From Bacteroidaceae bacterium (GTDB lineage Bacteria > Bacteroidota > Bacteroidia > Bacteroidales > Barnesiellaceae_A), in the NCBI GenBank assembly GCA_017561285.1, contig JAFZDG010000222.1, positions 1 to 23,576 on the forward strand: a DNA stretch of 23,576 bases, given 5' to 3'. A model generated the notes under the pieces. That model saw only the letters and a program-made list of their open reading frames with translations, was not told the DNA's origin and searched no databases. Each line of letters starts with the position of its first letter. Position 1 is the first letter of the stretch. Below are positions 15,734-22,770 of the stretch, one piece after another. Position numbers and translations under genes: made by a program.

Positions 15734-17674
15734 TTATTTCTCGTTTTGGCTTTTCAGTTCTTCCAATTCTTCGGTGGCACTCTCCCATCGCTCCATTACC
15801 TCATCGAGTTGTTTTTTCAGGGCTCCATGTTCTTCGTATAGTTGCATGTCGGCAGCCCCTTCGGGGGTGGTGAGTTTTTTCTCTATCACATCAATGGCAT
15901 ACTCTATACCGCTTATCTCCTCTTCGATGGTTGTTACGGTGCGTTCGGCTTTTTTGATGCGACGTGCCAGCTCTTTGCGCTCTTCGTACGAGATTTTGCC
16001 TTCGCTTTTCTCGGCCGGAGCGCTCTTGGCAGCTGTCTTTTGCGATACCTCCAACTGGCGCAGTGAGTCTATCTTTTTCTTCTCAAGGAAGTCATATATG
16101 CCGCCCAGATGTTCGCGTACACGACCACCGCCAAACTCATATACTTTTTCAACCAAACCGTCGAGAAATTCGCGGTCGTGCGATACGATGATTACCGTAC
16201 CCTCAAATTCGGCAATAGCCTTTTTCAGCACATCTTTGGTGCGCATATCGAGGTGGTTGGTAGGCTCGTCAAGTATGAGCAGGTTGACCGGCTCGAGCAA
16301 GAGGCGTATCATAGCCAATCGGGTTTTCTCTCCTCCCGATAGCACACTTACTCTCTTGTCGGAAGCCTCGCCACCAAACATAAATGCACCCAATATATCG
16401 CGTATCTTGGTGCGTATGTCGCCCACTGCTACCCTGTCGATGGTGTCGAATACGGTAATGGAGCCATCGAGCAAGGTGGCTTGATTCTGTGCAAAATAGC
16501 CTATCTTGACGTTGTGCCCCAATTTCAAGGAGCCATCAAAAGGTATTTCGCCCATAATACACTTTACGAGTGTCGATTTACCTTCGCCGTTCTTGCCTAC
16601 GAATGCTACTTTCTCGCCACGCTTGATAGTAAATGTGGCGTGGTCAAATACCAAATGTTCGCCATAGCATTTGCGCACTTCATCGGCTATGATGGGATAA
16701 TCGCCCGAGCGTGGTGCCGGCGGGAAGCGCAATGAAATGTGCGAGTTGTCTATTTCGTCAACCTCTATGCGATCTATCTTTTCTAGTTGCTTGATGCGTG
16801 ATTGTACTTGTACGGCTTTGGTGGCTTTGTAACGGAAGCGTTCTATAAAGGCTTCGGTATCTTGTATTTGCTTTTGCTGATTTTCGTAGGCTCGTTGTTG
16901 TTGTTCAAGACGTTCTTGGCGCAGGACTACGTATTTCGAGTAGTTTACTTGGTAGTCGTATATGCGACCGAGTGAAATCTCGATGGTGCGCGTTGTTACG
17001 TTGTCGATAAAGGCCCGGTCGTGCGACACCAACATAACAGCACCGGCTCGTGTGGAAAGGAAAGTCTCGAGCCATTGAATAGACTCGATGTCGAGGTGGT
17101 TGGTAGGCTCGTCGAGCAACAGTACATCGTGGCGTTGTAAAAGAAGCTTGGCAAGCTCAATGCGCATACGCCAACCACCACTAAACTCGGCCGTAGGACG
17201 GTCGAAATCGCTACGTAAAAAGCCCAAACCCATCAAGGTGCGCTCTATCTCGGCCTGATAGTTGGCACTGCCTGCAAGAGTGAGTTGTTCGGTAGCCGTT
17301 GCAACACGCTCTATCAGTTCTTGATACTCTTCGCTTTCATAGTCGGTGCGGGTAGCCAACTCTTCGTTCATTGAGTCAACCCGTTGTTGCATCTCGAATA
17401 TGTGTGCAAAAGCCTGCTCGGCCTCTTGCATCACAGTGCGAGTGTCGCTCAGTTGCATTTGTTGCGGCAGATAGCCTATAGACAAGTCGCGCGGACGATT
17501 TACACTGCCCGATGTGGGAGCTTGCAGTCCGGCTATTATCTTGAGCATAGTAGTCTTTCCTGCACCGTTTTTACCAACAAGCGCAATGCGGTCGCGTTTG
17601 TTGACAACGTATGTAATGTTATCAAACAACGGATTACCGCCGAATTCTACCGTAAGTCCTTCTATCGAAATCAT
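15734..17674 (-). CDS. ABC-F family ATPase
   Basis: 646 aa, two ABC cassettes and no membrane segment, as in soluble ABC-F proteins that act on the ribosome. Cassette 1: Walker A GKNGAGKTT (34-42), signature FSGGW (164-168), Walker B LLLDEP (185-190). Cassette 2: Walker A GKNGEGKST (360-368), signature LSGGEKTRL (445-453), Walker B LILDEP (466-471). Both have 'TNHLD' and 'VSHDR'. The linker at about 230-320 is helical and rich in Gln, Arg and Lys, the position of the P-site-tRNA-interaction motif. A charged C-terminal coiled coil (about 556-646) resembles the Uup/YheS type. It may rescue stalled ribosomes or protect against antibiotics; the subfamily cannot be settled by eye. It lies between the helicase and peptidase genes with gaps of 31 and 33 nt. 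Confidence 0.92.
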   Translation of the reverse strand: MISIEGLTVEFGGNPLFDNITYVVNKRDRIALVGKNGAGKTTMLKIIAGLQAPTSGSVNRPRDLSIGYLPQQMQLSDTRTVMQEAEQAFAHIFEMQQRVDSMNEELATRTDYESEEYQELIERVATATEQLTLAGSANYQAEIERTLMGLGFLRSDFDRPTAEFSGGWRMRIELAKLLLQRHDVLLLDEPTNHLDIESIQWLETFLSTRAGAVMLVSHDRAFIDNVTTRTIEISLGRIYDYQVNYSKYVVLRQERLEQQQRAYENQQKQIQDTEAFIERFRYKATKAVQVQSRIKQLEKIDRIEVDEIDNSHISLRFPPAPRSGDYPIIADEVRKCYGEHLVFDHATFTIKRGEKVAFVGKNGEGKSTLVKCIMGEIPFDGSLKLGHNVKIGYFAQNQATLLDGSITVFDTIDRVAVGDIRTKIRDILGAFMFGGEASDKRVSVLSGGEKTRLAMIRLLLEPVNLLILDEPTNHLDMRTKDVLKKAIAEFEGTVIIVSHDREFLDGLVEKVYEFGGGRVREHLGGIYDFLEKKKIDSLRQLEVSQKTAAKSAPAEKSEGKISYEERKELARRIKKAERTVTTIEEEISGIEYAIDVIEKKLTTPEGAADMQLYEEHGALKKQLDEVMERWESATEELEELKSQNEK

Positions 17675-17705
17675 TCGTTTTGTTTATTCTTATCATACAT
17701 AAGCC

Positions 17706-19052
17706 CTATTGAGGCTTGTTATTGTTACTCTCTTTACCGTTGCCACCTTTAGCTTGCTTGCGTCTGTTGCGGTGGTTACGGTTGTTCTTGCTCTCTTGAG
17801 GCCTACCCTCTTGCGGTGTGTGGGTTTGTGATGTTTGTCCTCTGCGCTTGTGGTTGCGATATCGGCCACGATTGCGATTGCGACCTTTATCGGGTAGCAT
17901 AGGCTTATATTGTGGAGTCTCGCCCAACTCTTCGGGAACAGCCTCTTTGCGCACCTCATAACCGAGAAACCGTTCTATACGCTGAAAACGCACTTGGTCG
18001 TCTTCGGCAACAAAGGTCATAGCCCTGCCGTCGGCATTGGCACGTGCAGTGCGACCAATACGGTGTATGTAATCTTCAGGGTCGCGAGGTACATCATAGT
18101 TTATGACCAGGCCTATCTGGTCTATATCTATGCCGCGAGCTACAATATCGGTAGCCACAAGAATGTCCAACTTGTTGTTCTTGAAGTCGAGCATCACTTT
18201 GTCGCGCTCTTCTTGAGCAAGATCGCTATGCATAGCAGCCACGCGAAATTTCTTCTTCTTGAGCAAATATGCAACTTCCTTGCACTTTATCTTTGACGAG
18301 GCAAAAACGATGGTTTTACCTTCGATGGGTTGAGCAAACAAGTGCTGTATGATGCCTATCTTCTGTGCCTCATAGCACACATAGGCACTCTGGTCAATGG
18401 CTTCGTTGGGTTTCGATATAGCCACGCTTACCTCTACGGGGTTGTGCAAGATATTCTTGGCCAACTGGCGTATTTTGGGAGGCATCGTAGCCGAGAAAAG
18501 CAGCGTTTGTCGCTCTTTGGGCATATAAGAGCAGATGTCCATAATGTCGTCATAGAAACCCATGTCGAGCATACGGTCGGCCTCGTCGAGTATAAGATAC
18601 TCAACGCCCGAAAAATCGATGTTGCTGATTTTGAGGTGCGAGATAAGACGGCCGGGAGTAGCTATAATCACGTCGGCTCCGAGTGTCAGTCCGCGTTTCT
18701 GTTGTTCCCACGATGCACCATCGCCACCACCCGATACGGCAACGGTCGATATAGGTGCAAAGTATGAAAAACCTTCAAACTGTAGGTCTATCTGTTGAGC
18801 CAATTCGCGGGTAGGTGTGATAATGACAGCCTTCACTTTATTTTGCTCATTTCCACTCACCAACAGTCGGCTCATCAAGGGCAATATAAACGCCGCAGTT
18901 TTGCCCGTACCGGTCTGTGCGCAAGCAATAAGGTCACATCCATCCATTATCACAGGAATAGCCTTTTCTTGTATAGGAGTAGCCTCGCGAAAGTTCATCG
19001 CATCGAGACCATCCATTATCTCATATTCAAACCCAAATTCATCAAAAGTCAT
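17706..19052 (-). CDS. DEAD-box RNA helicase (RhlE-like)
   Basis: 448 aa. An ATP-dependent RNA helicase for ribosome assembly or RNA turnover. Motifs in order: Q motif 'MNFREATPIQEKAIP', Walker A AQTGTGKT (45-52), PTRELAQQ, TPGR, DEAD (156-159), SAT (187-189), 'VFASSKIKCKEV' (motif IV), 'ATDIVARGIDI' (motif V) and HRIGRTAR (330-337, motif VI). The tail from about 385 is disordered-looking and strongly basic, rich in Arg, Asn, Lys and Gln, typical of RhlE-type proteins and likely for RNA binding. First gene of a probable three-gene operon with ABC-F and the M13 peptidase. Its -7 element lies at 19085-19092. Confidence 0.93.
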   Translation of the reverse strand: MTFDEFGFEYEIMDGLDAMNFREATPIQEKAIPVIMDGCDLIACAQTGTGKTAAFILPLMSRLLVSGNEQNKVKAVIITPTRELAQQIDLQFEGFSYFAPISTVAVSGGGDGASWEQQKRGLTLGADVIIATPGRLISHLKISNIDFSGVEYLILDEADRMLDMGFYDDIMDICSYMPKERQTLLFSATMPPKIRQLAKNILHNPVEVSVAISKPNEAIDQSAYVCYEAQKIGIIQHLFAQPIEGKTIVFASSKIKCKEVAYLLKKKKFRVAAMHSDLAQEERDKVMLDFKNNKLDILVATDIVARGIDIDQIGLVINYDVPRDPEDYIHRIGRTARANADGRAMTFVAEDDQVRFQRIERFLGYEVRKEAVPEELGETPQYKPMLPDKGRNRNRGRYRNHKRRGQTSQTHTPQEGRPQESKNNRNHRNRRKQAKGGNGKESNNNKPQ

Positions 19053-19084
19053 ACACTCTTTGTGTTTTCTCTGCTTTAAACACG

Positions 19085-19115
19085 CAAAGTTAATATTTTT
19101 TACCGATATATAAAA
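19085..19115 (-). promoter_or_regulatory. Promoter of the helicase operon
   Basis: The minus strand has TAACTTTG (19092-19085), an exact -7 element, with TTTT (19115-19112) 19 nt upstream as a weak -33. The leader would be about 30 nt before the ATG at 19052. The site lies just below the end of the gene remnant at 19100-19336. Confidence 0.5.
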
Positions 19116-19336
19116 GAAGTAATCGCTTGAGCAGTGTATTTTGAGCTAATAAAAATGCTTTGATGCCAAAATCGGTGTGCATTTTTTGTAGGTGAAAGGT
19201 CTTGTGTAGTGTCCCCTATTTCGTAATCTGTAGATAAGATGGTGCGAAGAGAGTCGCCGGGGGCAGGTGTGATGGCATCGATGATGGCTTGACGTTCGTT
19301 GTCGAGTGAGTCGGCAGCGATGGAGCGGACTCGGTT
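19100..19336 (-). pseudogene. Start-less, frame-broken gene remnant
   Basis: The minus strand is open for 78 codons between a TGA (19339-19337) and a TAA (19102-19100), with no ATG in frame. The first ~40 codons read like real protein and use the local preferred codons (GCC, ATC, GAC, CGC). An example is the stretch RSIAADSLDNERQAIIDAI, followed by TPAPGDSLRTIL. Just upstream, a different frame (about 19336-19400) also reads plausibly (RFSSKKKTAPETES), suggesting a frameshift. The last ~30 codons look less protein-like. I do not recognise the family. The simplest reading is a decayed 3' part of a gene on the same strand as the helicase. The rest of 19053-19536 shows only the two promoters. 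Confidence 0.45.
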
Positions 19337-19432
19337 TCAGGTGCTGTTTTCTTTTTGGAGCTGAATCGAATTGTCTTTGCTTTGTGTTTTGTTTTCTAAA
19401 AAATATTAAAACCGAGGCTTTGGCATTATAGG

Positions 19433-19465
19433 AATGTAGATTGTGTAATCATTTTTATATTTTTG
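19433..19465 (+). promoter_or_regulatory. Probable porin promoter
   Basis: TATTTTTG (19458-19465) fits TAnnTTTG. AATG (19433-19436), 21 nt upstream, is a poor -33. The predicted start is near 19469, giving a leader of about 70 nt before the ATG at 19543. Confidence 0.4.
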
Positions 19466-19542
19466 CATAAAATTGAGTGAAATGTGAAATTGTAGAAAAT
19501 CCATTTACTTGGTTTCAGTTGATAAATAAAATCAGAATGTTT

Positions 19543-20796
19543 ATGAAGAGAATAGTTATATTTTTCCTATCGTTGTTTGTGTTTGTCATAGCTAATGCAC
19601 AAGGGGACAATCATAGCGATACTACCTACTATACCGATGCCGAAGTAACTGAAATATTGCGCAATATGCCCAATGTGGAGGTGGGTAAAGGCGTTACCTT
19701 ACAGAGCAAAGATAATAAATATAAACTCACGATGCGACTGCGTATGCAGAGCCTTGTGGGGCTTACGCTCGACAATAACTTTGCCATCAACAAGACCGAA
19801 GCGTGCATCAAGCGCTTGCATATGCGATTTGATGGTCACGTATTTACCCCCAAAGTGGCCTACTCTATCCAACTCGGCTACGCCCCCTACGATGCCAAAG
19901 AGTTGCCCGACGGAAGCATCAATATCATACGCGATGCTATGCTCTACTATGTGCCCTCTTCGGCGTTCAATATAGGAATAGGCCAGACTAAGTTGCGTGG
20001 CAGTCGTGCCAACATCAACTCGTCGAGTGCCTTGCAATTTGTCAACCGAAGTATTGTCAACTCGGAGTTTAGTATCGACCGCGATTTCGGTCTGTTTGCC
20101 GAGTTTCACAATCGCATAGGTAAGCAATTTCACTATGCCATCAAGGGCTCCATTACTACCGGCGATGGTCGTAACTTTGCCGTTTCGCAAAATAGCGGAT
20201 TGGCCTATACGGCCCGTCTTGAGCTATATCCACTCGGAAAATTTGCTTCGCGCGGTGAGGTAAGTGAGGGATGCTATGTACGCGAAGAGTCGCCCAAACT
20301 GGCTCTTGGCGGTGCATATAGTTATAACGACAAGGCCTGTCGTGTACAAGGTCAAAGGGGGGCTTTGCTCGATGATAATAATCGTAGGTCGATGCAGTCG
20401 TGGTTTGCCGACCTTATTTTCAAATATCGTGGCTTTGCTTTCTATACCGATGTGATGGGACGTATATGCAACAATACCGCCGTAACAAACAATGCCGGAG
20501 AGGTGTCGCAACACATCTATACCGGATGGGGTGTGAATGTGCAAGCCAGTTACACCTTTAAGTACGATTGGGAAGTAGGTCTCCGTCACTCTACCCTACT
20601 CCCCGATGCTTCTACAGCAGCCTACGAAGGATATGATAGCAAAAACCAGGCAACGGTTGTTCTGACAAAATATTTTATCGGACACAATCTCAAGATACAT
20701 GCCGACCTCTCGTACAACTATGCCACCGGAGCATCGGCCGACTATCTGAGCAACAACCGCTGGCAAGCACTCTTGTCGGTAGATGTGGGTATTTAA
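19543..20796 (+). CDS. Outer-membrane porin of the phosphate-selective O/P type
   Basis: 417 aa from the ATG at 19543. Longer readings (GTG 19477, ATG 19537) only place extra residues before the signal peptide MKRIVIFFLSLFVFVIANAQ. The mature part is a typical large barrel: alternating strands with Gly and aromatic residues, e.g. 'LTMRLRMQSLVGLTL', 'VAYSIQLGYAPYDAK', 'FNIGIGQTKLRGSRANINSS', 'IDRDFGLFAEFHNRIG', 'FHYAIKGSITTGDGRN'. The segment with I-G-Q-x-K and the 'S-x-x-x-x-x-V-N-R-S' stretch is common in OprO/OprP-type porins of Bacteroidota. The final strand is 'WQALLSVDVGI'. The name reflects family, not shown phosphate selectivity. Monocistronic, converging on the TlpA-like gene with 30 nt between. 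Confidence 0.82.
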   Translation: MKRIVIFFLSLFVFVIANAQGDNHSDTTYYTDAEVTEILRNMPNVEVGKGVTLQSKDNKYKLTMRLRMQSLVGLTLDNNFAINKTEACIKRLHMRFDGHVFTPKVAYSIQLGYAPYDAKELPDGSINIIRDAMLYYVPSSAFNIGIGQTKLRGSRANINSSSALQFVNRSIVNSEFSIDRDFGLFAEFHNRIGKQFHYAIKGSITTGDGRNFAVSQNSGLAYTARLELYPLGKFASRGEVSEGCYVREESPKLALGGAYSYNDKACRVQGQRGALLDDNNRRSMQSWFADLIFKYRGFAFYTDVMGRICNNTAVTNNAGEVSQHIYTGWGVNVQASYTFKYDWEVGLRHSTLLPDASTAAYEGYDSKNQATVVLTKYFIGHNLKIHADLSYNYATGASADYLSNNRWQALLSVDVGI

Positions 20797-20826
20797 TGAC
20801 CTTTTTATTACATCGTTTATGAGCTG

Positions 20827-21570
20827 TTATCGTAGTTGTTGAATGGTTGCTTTCAACTCCTCTCTCTGCATAGGAGATGTGCCATATTCAATCTTGGCGA
20901 TAATACCATTTTTGTCTATAACAATAGTCATTGGATATCCTTTGGCTCCCACATATTTTTTAAACTGAGTGTCGTTTACCAATGCTATCCAATTGAACTT
21001 TTGCGCTTCGAGAATAGGTTTTGCTCTATTAGCATTTTCGTAAGTTGATGAAAAGAACATTACATCGGGCATTTCATCTTTCCAAGTCGATAATTCAGGC
21101 ATTTCGGCACGACATGGAGCACATCCGGTAAACCATAGATTGAGGACCATTACTTTGCCTTTAACATCGTCATTACTCCATTCTTTCCCATCGATGTCTG
21201 TTGCTACAAATTGGGGAAATTTTTCGCCCTCATTCAGTATATTTTCGGCTATGGCAAGTGAAATACCCATCGAGTTCTCTATCGCTTCATGGTAGCGTTC
21301 CAATAGTAAATCGCCTTCGGGAACTTGTTCTTTGGGGATGGCATATTTGATAGCTTCGTGTGGTAATGGTTCAGAAAATACCATAACCCAAGCTGTTGTA
21401 CCACCGGGTGTTTGCAAAGAGTGTATTTTAGTTATATTATCTGTTGAAACGGGTATTTCATCGAAAAAATAACCTTCGATGATAATATATCTTTTTACGT
21501 CATAAATAGTCTGTGCCATTAGGCATAGAGTAATAATGCTGCAGAGTGTGATTAAGAGAAATTTTTTCAT
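20827..21570 (-). CDS. TlpA/ResA-like thiol-disulfide oxidoreductase
   Basis: 247 aa from the ATG at 21570. The in-frame TTG at 21606 lies upstream of the -7 element, so it cannot be the start. The signal peptide is MKKFLLITLCSIITLCLMAQ, so the protein is exported. Residues about 113-247 are a thioredoxin fold of the TlpA/AhpC-TSA group, with 'FPQFVATDIDGKEWSNDDVKGKVMVLNLWF' in outline. The active site is C-A-P-C (150-153) in WFTGCAPCRAEMPEL. The cis-Pro loop is GYPMTIVID. About 90 residues between the signal peptide and this domain match nothing I recognise. It probably reduces or isomerises disulfides in the periplasm. Confidence 0.88.
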   Translation of the reverse strand: MKKFLLITLCSIITLCLMAQTIYDVKRYIIIEGYFFDEIPVSTDNITKIHSLQTPGGTTAWVMVFSEPLPHEAIKYAIPKEQVPEGDLLLERYHEAIENSMGISLAIAENILNEGEKFPQFVATDIDGKEWSNDDVKGKVMVLNLWFTGCAPCRAEMPELSTWKDEMPDVMFFSSTYENANRAKPILEAQKFNWIALVNDTQFKKYVGAKGYPMTIVIDKNGIIAKIEYGTSPMQREELKATIQQLR

Positions 21571-21594
21571 GGTAGTATTTGTTATAATAGAGAA

Positions 21595-21602
21595 CAAAGT
21601 TA
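21595..21602 (-). promoter_or_regulatory. -7 element of the TlpA-like gene
   Basis: The minus strand reads TAACTTTG (21602-21595), an exact -7 match, about 24 nt before the ATG at 21570. No clear TTTG lies upstream; the region where it should be borders the first tandem repeat. Confidence 0.5.
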
Positions 21603-21625
21603 GCAAAAGTTGCCAATAATAGGCT

Positions 21626-21779
21626 TAAATATAGTGAAAGGTGAGCGAAGAAAAGCAAGTTTACTTGGCTTTTCTGCCGAACCGCATCCTATATTCTATA
21701 AATATAGTGAAAGGTGAGCGAAGAAAAGCAAGTTTACTTGAACTTTTCTACCGAACCGCATCCTATATTCTATAAATAT
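21626..21779. repeat. Two tandem copies of a 73/74-bp hairpin-forming repeat
   Basis: Copy 1 is 21626-21698 and copy 2 is 21699-21772. A third partial start (TAAATAT) lies at 21773-21779. The copies differ only at two places: G versus AA in the bulge (21668 / 21741-21742) and G versus A a few bases later. Each copy has an inner hairpin: AGAAAAG+CAAG (21649-21659) pairs with CTTG (21664-21667) and CTTTTCT (21669-21675) around a TTTA loop. An outer stem AATATAG (21628-21634) / CTATATT (21689-21695) encloses it. No coding frame is evident. It looks like an intergenic REP/MITE-type element, or a structured RNA, duplicated in tandem. The rest of 21571-21957 shows only promoter elements. Confidence 0.85.
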
Positions 21780-21901
21780 GACGAAAATATGTTGTTAATC
21801 AGGGCGGTCACACAAAATCATCTCGGTCATTAAAGAATTATCAAAATAGGTTGTTGCATATAATTTGCAATTCTTATATCGATTATTTGAGCGATTTTTG
21901 C

Positions 21902-21909
21902 TAACTTTG
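21902..21909 (+). promoter_or_regulatory. -7 element of the nucleoside phosphorylase-thiL operon
   Basis: TAACTTTG is an exact TAnnTTTG match about 48 nt before the ATG at 21958. No TTTG is found at the usual 19-21 nt upstream; a TTTG at 21886-21889 is too close. Confidence 0.5.
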
Positions 21910-21957
21910 TTTGCTCAATAGTATTATAGAGTAATAACCCATTAAATACGAATATTT

Positions 21958-22770
21958 ATGTTGAACAAAATTAATCAAACAGCAGCTTATCTCAAGACTA
22001 TGGTAAGCTATCGTCCCGAAACCGGTATCATTCTGGGTACAGGTCTTGGCCACCTTGCCGATGAAATAACTGACAAAATAGAGATACCCTACGAGCAAAT
22101 ACCCCACTTCCCTCTGTCAACTGTTGAAGGTCATAGTGGAAAACTCATTTTCGGAAAATTGGGTGGTAAAGAGGTGCTTGCTATGCAAGGTCGTTTTCAC
22201 TATTATGAGGGATACGATATGAAACAAGTTACCTTCCCGGTGCGTGTATTCAAGGCTATGGGTGTAAAGACACTCTTTGTATCGAATGCAGCCGGTGGTA
22301 TGAACCCCGACTTCAAGGTAGGCGATATTATGATCATAACCGACCATATCAACCTCTTCCCCGAGCATCCGTTGCGTGGCAAAAACCACGAAGAGTTGGG
22401 TACTCGCTTCCCCGATATGAGTGAGGCATACTCTCCCCGTCTTATTGCTAAAGCCAACGAAATTGCCGATCGTTGCGGTATCAAAGTTCAACATGGTGTG
22501 TATGTGGGTACTTCAGGCCCTACTTTTGAAACACCTGCCGAATATCGCTATTTCCGCCGCATCGGTGGTGATGCAGTAGGTATGAGTACCGTACCCGAAG
22601 TAATCGTAGCTCGTCATGGCGAGATGGAGGTATTTGCCATCTCTGTTATTACCGACCTGGGTGTAGAGGGCATCGTTGAGAAGTGTTCGCACGAGGATGT
22701 GCAAAAGGCAGCCAATGCGGCTCAACCCCTTATGACACGCATTATGCAAGAACTTGTAACAGAGTGCTAA
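21958..22770 (+). CDS. Purine-nucleoside phosphorylase (trimeric, PNP-I type)
   Basis: 270 aa. It splits purine nucleosides with phosphate into base and (deoxy)ribose-1-phosphate for salvage. Family motifs: 'GIILGTGLGHLAD' (phosphate loop), 'VEGHSGKL', 'MQGRFHYYEGY', 'LFVSNAAGGMNPDF', 'GTSGPTFETPAEYRYFRRIGGDAVGMSTVPEVI' and 'ARHGEMEVFAISVITD'. Aligning by eye to human PNP gives Glu191 = E201 and Met209 = M219, both offset by 10. By the same offset Asp233 falls at N243, the residue that normally recognises 6-oxopurines. Asp there is seen in methylthioadenosine phosphorylases, which take adenine bases, so substrate range may differ. The stop codon directly abuts the thiL ATG. Confidence 0.92.
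   Translation: MLNKINQTAAYLKTMVSYRPETGIILGTGLGHLADEITDKIEIPYEQIPHFPLSTVEGHSGKLIFGKLGGKEVLAMQGRFHYYEGYDMKQVTFPVRVFKAMGVKTLFVSNAAGGMNPDFKVGDIMIITDHINLFPEHPLRGKNHEELGTRFPDMSEAYSPRLIAKANEIADRCGIKVQHGVYVGTSGPTFETPAEYRYFRRIGGDAVGMSTVPEVIVARHGEMEVFAISVITDLGVEGIVEKCSHEDVQKAANAAQPLMTRIMQELVTEC

Noticed and set aside
15582..16484. 300-codon plus-strand open frame spanning the peptidase/ABC-F junction
   Set aside because: It overlaps two well-supported genes on the opposite strand, and its Ser/Phe-rich sequence is typical of antisense reading.
21626..21779. CRISPR array
   Set aside because: The units are contiguous 73/74-bp copies with no unique spacers and no cas genes nearby.
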